Below are positions 11,065-20,888 of a stretch of 64,000 nt of DNA, piece by piece. The notes below the pieces were generated by a model, which worked only from the letters and a program-made list of their open reading frames with translations, did not search any database and was not told where the DNA came from. The stretch's first letter is position 1; every line of letters begins with the position of its first letter. The stretch comes from Mercurialis annua. Its lineage: Eukaryota; Streptophyta; Magnoliopsida; Malpighiales; Euphorbiaceae. Location of the stretch: positions 47,043,651-47,107,650 of the forward strand of contig NC_065571.1 of the NCBI RefSeq assembly GCF_937616625.2, read 5' to 3'. A program made the position numbers and the translations under genes.

Positions 11065-11135
11065 GTTGCAGCTTAGTGGAATCTGAAACGCGTTTGTTGC
11101 TCATTGTCCTGGGTTCGAATCCAAGCAACCACACT
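11065..11135 (+). ncRNA. tRNA-like module inside the hAT MITE
   Basis: gcagcttagtgg (A-box-like) and gggttcgaatcc (B-box) with pairing ends (ggttgc/gcaacc type). It lacks a clean cloverleaf, so it is a pol III promoter-like or SINE head remnant and not called as a tRNA gene. Confidence 0.4.
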
Positions 11136-11179
11136 CTTCATATTTTTTGAAATTAAGCAATAAAAAGGGTAAAATTAAT

Positions 11180-11270
11180 CGAAAATGCAGCACAGGGATT
11201 CGAACCCACACCATTTATTGAACAAAGCATACACAACACCACTAGGCCACTCCACTCATCTGCAACATTT
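11180..11270 (-). ncRNA. Second, opposite tRNA-like module inside the hAT MITE
   Basis: The reverse complement holds gtggcctagtggtg (A-box-like) and gggttcgaatccc (B-box). It is long for a tRNA and has no clear anticodon arm; more likely a SINE-like head. Confidence 0.4.
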
Positions 11271-11649
11271 TAGACAATATATTATATCTTAATAATTTTG
11301 GTTAATTCGATCGGTTCGATTTTTTCATTTCTACAACCGAAACCGAAACCGAAAATTTCAAAAACCGAACCGAATCATATTTTCGGTTCGTTTCAGTTTT
11401 TCGGTTTTGGTCGGTTTTTGCACACCCCTACCTGGGGAAACCTCCACTGGCGGTTCATCGTGTGCTCTTAAATCCTCAGGTTTTGGCTGAGTATATCAGG
11501 ATTCTAGCGATTCCGGATGCTATTACTTAGTTTTCTTCCAGGCCTGGGCCCGAATTGGCAGATATAGCTTGCTTTCATGGCTTCTCGGTAAATGTCTTCC
11601 GTTTCTATTCCGTTTGCTGTGTTTTTTTATTGTATTTTCCTTCGGTCAG

Positions 11650-12135
11650 GCTTTTCAGGCCGTGATGGTGCTGGATGATGGTCGTCAATGTGCTGACGGC
11701 GAGGTCGAGCATTTATCTTCTCTTTTGGCTGTTTCCGAGTCTGAGAAAGCATGCTTGAGAGCTTCTTTGGCGGAGCACGATTCTCTTCTTGTGAAGCTGA
11801 AGGCTCAAGATGCTATTACGGATCGGAATATCAAAGTTATTGAGGAGAAGAATGTTAGCATGACTCGGGAGATTGAGGAGCTCATAACTGTTAACACCTA
11901 TGTTAGTAAGGAAAGGAATAAGCTGAAGGCTGAAGTCGAGAAGCTCCATATTCGTCTTTTAGACACGAAAGCCTTTTATTCTGCTTTGATCGGCGAGAAT
12001 CGCCTCGTCATTGGGAGAAAACTCAGGGAACAGATTCCGAACATTGATCTATCTGGCGTAAATGATTTGGATCCGCGAGCTATTGCCCGGGAGTTGATGG
12101 AGAAGATGGCAGCGGATCGTGAATTGGGAAAATAG
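11650..12135 (+). CDS. Antisense additional ORF, C-terminal coiled coil
   Basis: Open frame reaching back to 11569, but 11588-11649 reads as an intron (GTAAATG ... GGTCAG), so the exon boundary is at 11650 after codons for GFS. The protein part is a heptad-rich coiled coil (about 120 residues from VEHLSSLLAV to KLHIRLLDTKAF), ending in a short acidic tail with MEKMAADRELGK. The second copy has the same intron position and the same coiled coil (39780-40278, broken). Role unknown. Confidence 0.6.
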   Translation, partial: AFQAVMVLDDGRQCADGEVEHLSSLLAVSESEKACLRASLAEHDSLLVKLKAQDAITDRNIKVIEEKNVSMTREIEELITVNTYVSKERNKLKAEVEKLHIRLLDTKAFYSALIGENRLVIGRKLREQIPNIDLSGVNDLDPRAIARELMEKMAADRELGK

Positions 12136-12239
12136 TTTATTTATCTTTTTATGTACTTTCTTCGATTCAGAATGTAACTTTTTCGATTCAAAATATATAT
12201 ATATTTCTTTTATTAATTCTTGAATGCTTCTTTAGGATT

Positions 12240-12540
12240 CGCCTTTTGCTCTATTTTATTGATTCGTCTTTCATTTACTGTTTTAGAGTTTTGTTTTGGG
12301 AATTAATCTAAACTCTTTTGACTGGTCGTTTCGTCTCGGCATTTTACTTTGAGTTGATTTTGGTTTTTCGTCTTTAGAGTTAATCTACACTTTGTTCTTG
12401 GTGTTTCATCTTTTTAGAGTTAATCTATACTCTGCCTTTTTGGTGTTCCATCTTTATTTTAGAGTAAATCTATTCTCTGGGTTTTTTTGGCGTTTTGCCT
12501 TTATTTTTAGAGTAAATATATACTCTGGTTTGGTATATTT
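12240..12540. repeat. Imperfect 44-50 bp tandem repeat downstream of antisense ORF
   Basis: Four to five copies of tttagagttaatctatactctg followed by T-rich text ending in 'ggtgttttgcctt', at about 12373, 12414, 12458 and 12507. A weaker array lies at 40440-40760 in the second element. It sits between the convergent antisense ORF and protease. Confidence 0.6.
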
Positions 12541-12742
12541 ATTTATTCCAATTCCTTCTTTGCTTTGACGCGTCGTAAGTTGTTCATCGAAAATGAAATT
12601 TTATTGATATAATTGAATCTGCTTACATAAATTTAAAGATAGTCTGAACCATTGAGTATGACAAAGGTCTATACTTGTCAATGGGCGGTCGGCACCATCG
12701 GGTATGGCAGAAACCTATAGTTGACGATGTGCGATTTGAGGT

Positions 12743-13167
12743 CTACTTTTCTTCCTTCTTTTCTTGCTTTTCTCCTTGGAGATCAACGATGGATTCGTCG
12801 TAACAAGTTTTGGCGATATTCTGGTCTCCTCGTAGTGTTACCACTCCTTTTTCAGTTGTTATTTTCATATCTAGTGCTCTTATGCTGGTTACTGCTGTTG
12901 AGTCGTGGAGAAAAGGTCTCCCCAGTATTGCATTGTATGTCAGCTCCATGTCCACTATGTTAAATACGGACATGACCTTCTTGTTGATTCCTCTCTCTGG
13001 TCTGACTATAATATCTAGTGAGACGACACCCAGTGGGTTGATTGAGGGGCCTGCGAGTCCGGATAACGGGATCGGGACTCGGCGCAGCCTTGCTGCGGTT
13101 CCTCCCAGCATCTTGTATGCAGCATTTATCATTAGGTTTACATCACTTCCTTCATCGATAAGATTCG
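12743..13167 (-). pseudogene. Tat-like protease, part after the chromovirus insertion
   Basis: Minus-strand frame with LIDEGSDVNLM, the retropepsin active-site region in the D-E-G form, then IPLSGLAGPSINPLG and TYNAILGRPFLHD. The residues before the active site are in 22147-22497; the two parts are split by the chromovirus and its TSD attcg. No reverse transcriptase follows: the frame ends in a lysine/glutamate-rich tail near 12743. Confidence 0.8.
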
Positions 13168-15983
13168 TGTCACGATCCATTTTCATGAATCGTGACCGGC
13201 GCTAGGGCATGGGTAATATAGTACCAACACCCGTAGCTTGCCTTCCTTATAACATACAATTCAATTAAACCTGCAGAAAACCAATGCTCGGAGGCAACTG
13301 AGATTTCAGCCTAATTCTAGCAGTTATAGTATTCAACATTTAATATTATAAATACTCGTTCAACTACGAGTCTCCAATATGGCATAAAAATAAACAGAGT
13401 AAACATTATAAATATGCCAAAGCAATATATCCAGTCGGACCAATCCGACAATCAACTGTAATAAAAATAAAGACGTCTAATCAACTACTACGGTCTAAGA
13501 ATAAAATAGTTTGTTAGTTTTACTAAAATAAATGAAACCTTCGAGAAAAGTAAATACTGAGATCACCAGACTCTCTCAGATCATAACCCTGAGAAAAATT
13601 GGAAAAACAACGGGGTCAGATATACTGAGATGAGTTTATACCACTATTTACATTTATCAAGTGGAAAACCTTTAAAACCGTTTAAAACATTTAATAACGA
13701 TATTACGAATAATAGTTGGAACTCTAATCCACAATTCTAAATAATAAACATAATCCAATAGACCTGGTCCCGAGAGCTGAGCTACACCAAGTTACTCTAT
13801 TTGGTCCCGAGGGCTAAGCTCACACCGAGTTACCACATTTTCATAAATATCTTACCCAGATCATTACCGGTGCGCACGCAGTCCTAATGATGCCCATTAG
13901 GTAGCATGTTCCAACTAAGAGCCATAATATAAAAACAGTTCGAAATATACGTACAGTATATATACTTAATATTAAAATAACAATTTACTTAATTAAGCGG
14001 TAAATAGTAAGTACAAACTCACTGCTTGCTAATCCACGTGATAACCGGCAAGCAACTAATCCTGGTTCGCCTCTGAAGCACGAACAGTAGACGGGTCTAG
14101 ACAAATAAAATAATTATTAAAAACAGACTCTAACTCTGGAGAGTACTAGACACCACATATGACTAGCACAAATAACACGTCGGAATAAAACAATCCAGAA
14201 CAACAAAAAATTACCCAATAGGTAGAAACGTTCAATTAATACAAGTCTATTGAGTTCTCGCTTTAAAATCTAATTTACAAATATTATTTAATAAACTTTA
14301 AATAATAAATAGTTTCCAAATAGTCGGTTAGCCGAGTTACCAATAACTACCAAGCTAACCTCACTTGTCGGGTGACCCAAGTCTAACCCGACTCAAAACG
14401 TTTATCAAATATAAACCCGAGTTTATATTTATAAAAATAATCGGTAATATAATAAACCATTAAAACAGAACTCAATAACTTCGAATTCAAGTAACCAAAC
14501 TTAATTAAATAAGTTTTATAAAAGTATAGGGACTAAACTATACTTTAGCCAATTTAGGGACTAAACTGTACTTTAGCCAATTTGATATTCAAAATCAAAT
14601 TAATTACTTTTGTTTATAATTAAAATAAAATATGAAGTTACTAACTAAAACTTAATTGAATAAGTTTTTAAAACGTTCAATAATTTAGCCAATTTATGCC
14701 AAATTGATATTCGAAATTAAATATAGTTATTATAATTCAAAATGAAATATAAGTTATAACCAACCACATAATAAGTTAAAAATACGTTCAAGGGCTAAAT
14801 TGAAATTTAGCCAATTTCATGCCAAATTGATATTCTTAATTAAATATAATTATCCGAGTAATTATATTAACCTAATTTATAAATAACTATCGTTTTCAAT
14901 ATTTAATTTATAAATCAAAATAAAATCCAAGTTATCAAGTAAAGTTTAACTTTAAGGATTTATTTGATTTATACAAAACAAATGAATGATCAAAGGAACC
15001 CTTTCACCATCTCCTACAATTCAAAACTAACTTCAAACCCGCCCATCATATACAATTCATCAATCAACCATTCCTTGCTACTGAACATAATTCATTAGCC
15101 TAAATCCATCAAAATTTCATAATAACAAAGCAAACTTAACCATAATTAACCAATACCTAATCTCTTAATCAAAATCTAGTAGAAACCGTGCCCAATAAAG
15201 GAATTTCAAATCGAAAAACAATGGCAGCAAACTCAAACGAGGCGATGATAAACCGTACGACAACTTAACACAACGACATAACATAAACTCAACAATTCCG
15301 CTAACCTATCAACCAAGGATGCTAAAAACGTACAAGTAATCAAATCATGTTCCAAGACGATGAAAAGAGTCGGTAGTAACATCCTAGGCAAGAAACAGTT
15401 TATAATAACTCAAAATGGTAAACCGTACGACGATTGAAACGAGGTCGATTACGTACCGTTTTGCGGAAACGAGATAGGGAATCGAAGATACGTGAGTCTA
15501 GAACGTCTGAGATCAAACGGAATCAATTTCGATCTAGAAACAAATAGGAACGATAAAAAATATGGAATGCCGCTCATAAACCAAAACTGAAATTTAATGA
15601 ACGATGAATCTTACCGGAACAGCAACTTTGAAGGACGATTGCAGCAATATTTCTCAGAGAATGAACAAGGGAATGAAAGTCTCGAACGAGACCAACCAAA
15701 TTGGCTTGGTTCTCGTTCGAGAATGCCTGGTCTCGTACGAACTATGCCAAAAAACATGTGTCTCGTACGAGACCTGTTGGTCTCGTACGAGACCTTTCTT
15801 TTGAATCAGGTCTCTTTTGAGACCTGATTCAAAAGTGTGGTTCAACCCTTTTGGTTGAACCGCAAACCGAACCGAGTATCCCCAAATTCTAACTAGTCAC
15901 TAATCGAACCGCAAAACCGGAAACGACTAGAAAACTACCGGAAATTTATAAAAAAATAATTTAAAATTTTATGGGATATTACA
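13168..15983 (-). repeat. 3' LTR of the chromovirus, 2.8 kb
   Basis: On the minus strand it starts TGTAATATCCC (15983) and ends GGATCGTGACA (13168). 14833-15983 is closely similar to the remnant at 20889-22141, except that it lacks about 115 bp present there (21738-21852). Confidence 0.9.
15679..15831. promoter_or_regulatory. Palindrome array in chromovirus U3 (3' LTR copy)
   Basis: Variants of GGTCTCGTACGAGACC centred near 15685, 15716, 15736 (half lost), 15766, 15786 and 15816, spaced about 31, 20, 30, 20 and 30 bp. The last is a long hairpin (15800-15835) with a TTTT loop and a 16-bp stem. The array lies 150-310 bp from the LTR start. Regulatory function is inferred. Confidence 0.6.
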
Positions 15984-16101
15984 TTCTCCCCAACTAATTA
16001 AAAATTCGTCCTCGAATTTAACACGATAAGCAATTAACAGCAGTACAACATGTAACACAGATAAAACTCACCAAAATCACATAAATTCAAAATATCGTAC
16101 C

Positions 16102-16385
16102 TCACGGAAAAAGAAAAGGATAGCGATTCCGCATATCCGACTCGGTATCCCAAGTGCACTCTTCGACAGAATGATTGCGCCAGAGAACTTTGACCATCAG
16201 AATCTCATTGTTCCGCAATTTACGCACTTGCGTATCAACAACCTCAACTGGCTGTTCCCCATACGATAACTCTTGGTCAATATCAACGCTCTGAGGCACA
16301 ATCACGTGCGAAGGATCAGAAATGCACTTCCTCAACATAGAAATATGAAACACAGAATGCACTAAAGACATGTCTGGCGGCAGAA
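16102..16385 (-). pseudogene. Chromovirus integrase tail with chromodomain-like end
   Basis: MSLVHSVFHISMLRKCISDP continues the integrase C-terminal (GPY/F) module, followed by a chromodomain-like end with VKVLWRNHSVEECTWDTES and MRNRYPFLF. This aromatic/acidic signature is typical of Tekay-type chromoviruses. It is cut off from the rest of integrase by the solo LTR. Confidence 0.85.
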
Positions 16386-16614
16386 CTAGATGATAGGTGA
16401 ATTTTACACCTATGTTTAGGAGTTGTTTTCGCTTGCTTTTAGTATACTTTGAAGCGCTTTTTCCCCGTTATGGTGTACTTATTATGTGTATTAGCGTTTC
16501 AGGTAAAATGAAGCAATGTGAAGTGTTTTGGGCTTAAAGAAGGAAGAAATCAAGTATCGAAATAGGAGCGAGTTGAAAGAGCAAAGAAACGAGCGAGAAT
16601 TGGGCATTTAAAGG

Positions 16615-16746
16615 AAGGGCTCGATCGAGCCCTTCACTTATAAAGGAAGGGCTCGATCGAGCCCTATGAAGAAATGTGTCCAGAGAATTCTTAAAGGCTA
16701 AGGCTCGATCGAGCCTTCACTTTTAAGTGGATGGCTCGATCGAGCC
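16615..16746. promoter_or_regulatory. Four phased palindromes in solo LTR 1
   Basis: Palindromes with core GGCTCGATCGAGCC at 16615-16634 (AAGGGCTCGATCGAGCCCTT), 16648-16665, 16700-16717 and 16733-16746. Centre spacings are 32, 52 and 31 bp, and the first centre is 234 bp from the LTR start. CG-rich palindromes in AT-rich U3 suggest a binding site or an RNA hairpin; not tested. Confidence 0.7.
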
Positions 16747-16865
16747 CTTAAGAAAGAAGCTCAGAATTTGAATTTCGAGACAAGACAAAACTCAAGGGCT
16801 CAATTTCCATTTTAGGCCCAACACTCCTTAGAAGGGTGTCCTATGTTTACCTCATTTGTAACCCA

Positions 16866-16873
16866 TATAAATA
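16866..16873 (+). promoter_or_regulatory. TATA box of solo LTR 1
   Basis: TATAAATA, 475 bp from the LTR start; the second solo LTR has TATATAA at the same offset. Confidence 0.65.
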
Positions 16874-17859
16874 ACACCTTATCTTTTTTAGGGTAGAGAA
16901 AAGTTGTAGACATTTTTGATTGTTCTCTAATTTTTACCTCTTTTAGATTAGCTACCATCTTCTTGGAGATTCCTCCATTGTTGGAGCTTGATTGAAAGTT
17001 TTATTTGCTTTGTGAGAACAAGATCTTCATTTTTATTACAAGCTACTTATTGTGAATCTTCATTATCTTTATGTTTGTTTGTTCTACTTATTTAATTAAG
17101 GTAATTCTTCTTACTTTAATGTTCTACTTTTCTTATTCCTCAATTGCTTGTGTTAATTTAAGTATGAGTGGCTAAACCCCCTTGTTAGGGGGTTAGTATG
17201 ATGACTTAGGGTTTGATTGATTGGTTGGTTCTTAGTGTTGTATGCTTATGTTTCTCTCATATTACTTATTGCTTGATTAGGATTAGCTACCTTAATCATG
17301 TTTATAGTTTGATTGATACACCGTGAGGTGGTTGATTAGATCGACTTATAGGATTGAAAACCTAGATTTTAGAGCACCACGAGAGTGGGCTTGAACCTAG
17401 GTGGCCTTAGAGTGGAATGATTCATCGTTTGATAATGATTTAGTTTTGCCTTGTAACACGAGAGTGAGCTTGGTGTTGATTGAATGATTAGATAGCGGTT
17501 TTGGCATTCCTTGAGGCTCGAGAGAGCGGGAATGACGTTTTAGGCCTCGCTCGGTCCTTAGTAGCTTACACTTTGATCAACCATTAATGCATAACCTAGG
17601 TTGGATTACTAATCCCTTGACTTTCCCCTTTTATTGAATTAAATTCTTGATAATTGGTATCTCTTTATTTGTTAATTGAAATTTCACGTTTAGTATAATT
17701 TTAAATTAGTAATCGGATACTTGAAACTTCAACTATTTGTGTTTCGCTAAACGAATTGAATCATAACTAAAATTCATTCTCATCAATTGCTCCTAATTCA
17801 CTCATTGTGGGTTCGATCTCGTATTTACCGAGTATTACGAGTTGGGTTTATTCTCAACA

Positions 17860-18076
17860 CCAGATGATAAGCCACAACTCCAATCCTCTCTGAAATCTCG
17901 TAGGGACCAATATACCTCGGTGCCAACTTTCCCTTGACACCAAAACGAACCACGCCTTTCATAGGCGAAACCCGAAGAAACACAAAATCACCAACATGAA
18001 ACTCTATGTCTTTCCTCTTCGGATCAGCATAACTCTTATGCCGACTAAAAGCAGTCTCTAACCTCCGTTTGATCAA
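17860..18076 (-). pseudogene. Chromovirus integrase C-terminal module
   Basis: Contains VGDFVFLRVSPMKGVVRFG, GKLAPRYIGPYEI and GVVAYHLVL, the GPY/F module that follows the catalytic core. The frame runs into the solo LTR at 17859 and resumes at 16385. Confidence 0.85.
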
Positions 18077-18136
18077 CGGTACCTTCTCTGAGGTAATCTG
18101 AATAATCTCTGCTCCCGAGAGTTTACGCTCTCCAAC

Positions 18137-18616
18137 CTACTCCCAACAGATAGGAGATCTACACTTGCGCCCGTACAAAGCCTCATACGGCGCCATCTCG
18201 ATACTTGCATGGTAACTGTTGTTGTATGAAAACCCAATCAATGGCAGATGAGCATCCCAGCTATCCTGAAAATCGAGAACACACATCTTGAGCATATCCT
18301 CCAACGTCTGAATAGTCCTCTCAGACTGACCGTCAGTCTGAGGATGAAAAGCTGTACTAAAATCCAACCGAGAACCCAAGGATTCCTGTAACGCTTTCCA
18401 GAACCTCGAAGTAAACACAAAACCTCTGTCTGACACAGTAGAAATTGGTACACCATACAAACTAACAATCCTGTCGATGTACAACTGAGCCAACCTCGAA
18501 GCAGGATACGAAACCTTGATCGGAAGGAAATGAGCTGACTTTGTCATACGGTCAACTATCACCCAGATGGAATCGGACCCCTGTCGAGTATGTGGTAAAC
18601 CAACCACAAAATCCAT
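18137..18616 (-). pseudogene. Chromovirus integrase catalytic core
   Basis: [33 protein letters not shown] and [19 protein letters not shown] give the D,D-35-E core. The second-Asp region reads DRGFVF where S normally follows G. Stops separate this piece from the zinc-binding part upstream (18755-19354) and from the C-terminal module. Confidence 0.88.
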
Positions 18617-18754
18617 GGCAATCCGCTCCCACTTCCACGCTGGAATAGGTAGTGCCTGCAGATAGCCAAAAGGTCTCTAATGCTCCAGCTTCACCTGCTG
18701 GCAAGTCAGACACTTAGAAACATACTCAGCGACATCCTTCTTCATCCCGATCCA

Positions 18755-19354
18755 CTAGTAGGTACCCTTAAGATCATGGTACATCTTAGTAGAACTCGGA
18801 TGAACACTATAAGCAGACTTGTGCGCTTCTCCCAGAATCTGGTCCTTCAAACCATCTGAATCCGGAACACACAATCTCGAATCATGTCTCAGAACACCAT
18901 CCACAAAAGTAAACTCAGAATTACCGTCTTGCTGAACCTCCTCTATAATCTGTTTTAACTGTGGATCCTCAGCTTGTAAAGCTTTGATCCGATCAATCAA
19001 AACAGGCTGCACTTGCAACTGTGCCAACAAACTACCGGCCTGCGAAACCTGAAAACCATAGCCCGAAGCTATCAAACCGTGCCACTCTCTAACCACGGGT
19101 CTACACCAAACCTCAGAAATATGAGCCAAACTGCCCGAAGACTTGCGAATCAACGCATCGGCTACCACATTTGCCTTACCAGGATGGTACTGAATAGTAC
19201 AGTCGTAGTCTTTCAACAATTCTAGCCACCTCCTCTGTCTCAAGTTCAACTCCCTCTGATCAAAGATATATTTCAGACTCTTATGATCAGTGAAAATCTC
19301 ACAAGTAGCACCATACAAATAATGCCTCCAACTCTTCTGCGCAAAAGACCACAA
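18755..19354 (-). pseudogene. Chromovirus RNase H end and integrase zinc-binding start
   Basis: Starts in RNase H ([38 protein letters not shown]) and runs to the H-H half of the integrase zinc finger ([20 protein letters not shown]), then stops before the C-C half. It overlaps the RT frame by 56 bp in another frame: a frameshift inside RNase H. Confidence 0.88.
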
Positions 19355-20339
19355 CTGCCAACTCTAAATCATGAGTAGGGTAATTTACCTCATGCTTCTT
19401 CAACTTTCTGGAAGCATAGGCAATCACCTGTCCATGTTGCATCAGAACGCAACCCAAACCAATCTGAGACTCATCACAATACACTGTGAAACCGTCAATG
19501 CCAGAAGGCAATGCCAAAACTGGAACTGTAGTCAAAATCTCCTTGAGCTTCTCAAAGCTCGCTTCGCACTTGTCAGTCCACTCAAACTTAACACCCTTAT
19601 GTGTCAGTTTATTTAACGGTGCAGATATTCTGGAGAAATCTTGCACGAACCGACGATAGTAACCAGCTAAACTAAGAAAACTTATGATCTCGGTAACTGA
19701 TCTCGGCCTATGCCAATCCATAACCGCCTCAATCTTCTTCGGATCAACCTTGATCCCATCTTTAGACACCACGTGTCCTAGAAAGGTAACCTGATCCAAC
19801 CAGAACTCACATTTTGAGAACTTAGCATACAACTGATGCTCACGCAACGTATGTAGTATAGTCCTCAAATGGTAAGCATGCTCCTCCTCACTCCGAGAAT
19901 AGATCAAAATGTCATCAATGAAAACGATAACGAATTGATCTAAAAACGGCTTGAACACTCTGTTCATCATATCCATAAACACTGCTGGTGCGTTTGTCAG
20001 ACCAAAGGACATAACCAGAAACTAAAAATGTCCATACCGCGTCCGAAAAGTAGTCTTAGGCACATCTACATCACGCATCCGAAGTTGATGATACCCAGAC
20101 CTCAAATCAATCTTACAGTAACACTTTGCACCTTGCAACTAGTCAAACAGATCATCGATACGAGGAAGAGGATATCTGTTCTTGACATTAACCTTGTTCA
20201 ACTGTGTGTAGTCGATACACAGTCGAAAGGAACCGTCTTTCTTCTTCACAAACAGACCTGGAGCACCCCATTGAGAAGTACTCAGTCTGATGAACCCACT
20301 ATCCAACAACTCTTGTAACTGGTCCTTCAACTCCTTCAA
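19299..20339 (-). pseudogene. Chromovirus reverse transcriptase
   Basis: 20139-20339 has the first RT blocks ([37 protein letters not shown]). 19299-20012 has [18 protein letters not shown] and the catalytic [11 protein letters not shown], then the connection domain and the RNase H start ([14 protein letters not shown]). Stops around 20020-20139 break the palm, so no complete enzyme is encoded. Confidence 0.9.
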
Positions 20340-20432
20340 CTATGCAGGAGCCATCCGATACGGCGGTATTGAAATCGGAGCTGTTCCAGAAACCACATCA
20401 ATGCAAAACTCAATGTCACGATCAGGTGGTAA

Positions 20433-20876
20433 TCAAGGCAATTCCTCTGGAAATACATCTGTGAACTCACTCACAATCGGCACACTATGCATATCACTAA
20501 CTTCTGCTTCCACATCTCGAACCACAACAAGAAAACCCTGGCAACCCTTGCCTAATATCCGCTTCTCCTTGATGGCGGAAATCAAATTCTTAGGTGTCTC
20601 CGCCTTTTCTCCCTGAAAGGAAAAAGGTAGATCACCTGGAATCCTAAACTCGACTGACTTCCCTCGACAGTCAATAGAAGCATAATGGCGCGACAGCCAA
20701 TCCATCCCCAAAATCACGTCAAAAGAAAGCACGTCAAGCAAAACCAAATCAGCACCTAACTCTCTACCATGTATAACAACAGGACAAGAAGGATATACAA
20801 AATCCACCACTACACCTTCAGACATAGGTGTAGACACAGGTAGAGGTTCACTAAAAGAAGACGGTGCAATACCCAA
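20433..20876 (-). pseudogene. Chromovirus protease remnant
   Basis: Has LGIAPSSFSEPL, then LDVLSFDVILGMDWLSRHYA, the C-terminal half of the gypsy retropepsin domain, ending FTDVFPEELP, the usual link into RT. The catalytic D-S/T-G stretch is missing because the frame meets deleted LTR sequence at about 20888. Confidence 0.85.
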
Positions 20877-20888
20877 CTTATCAGCAAA

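Larger units (their letters stand above)
10901..11430. mobile_element. hAT-type MITE, 530 bp, carrying two tRNA-like modules
   Basis: Ends TAGGGGTGTGCA / TGCACACCCCTA with subterminal repeats of ggttcggt and aaccgaaa; perfect 8-bp TSD cctgggga at 10893-10900 and 11431-11438, as expected for hAT. Inside are two tRNA-like stretches facing each other: 11065-11135 (plus; B-box ggttcgaatcc) and about 11180-11270 (minus; B-box ggttcgaatcc in reverse). The insertion interrupts the antisense ORF of the Tat-like element. Confidence 0.9.
16391..17859 (+). mobile_element. Solo LTR, 1469 bp, in the chromovirus integrase
   Basis: Starts TGATAGG, ends CTCAACA; near-match 5-bp TSD ctaga (16386-16390) / ccaga (17860-17864). 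No internal region, so it is read as a solo LTR. It shares layout with 36290-37751: a TATA box 475 bp from the LTR start in both, 'gaggctcgagagagcggga' text, and a 'gggttcga' patch near the end. It lies between two integrase pieces that join naturally when it is removed. Confidence 0.85.

Noticed and set aside
11065..11270. Genuine tRNA genes
   Set aside because: A- and B-box text is present but no complete cloverleaf or anticodon arm can be drawn; kept as tRNA-like modules.
12810..13205. 131-codon plus-strand open frame
   Set aside because: Shadow of the protease coding strand; the minus frame has the real domain text.
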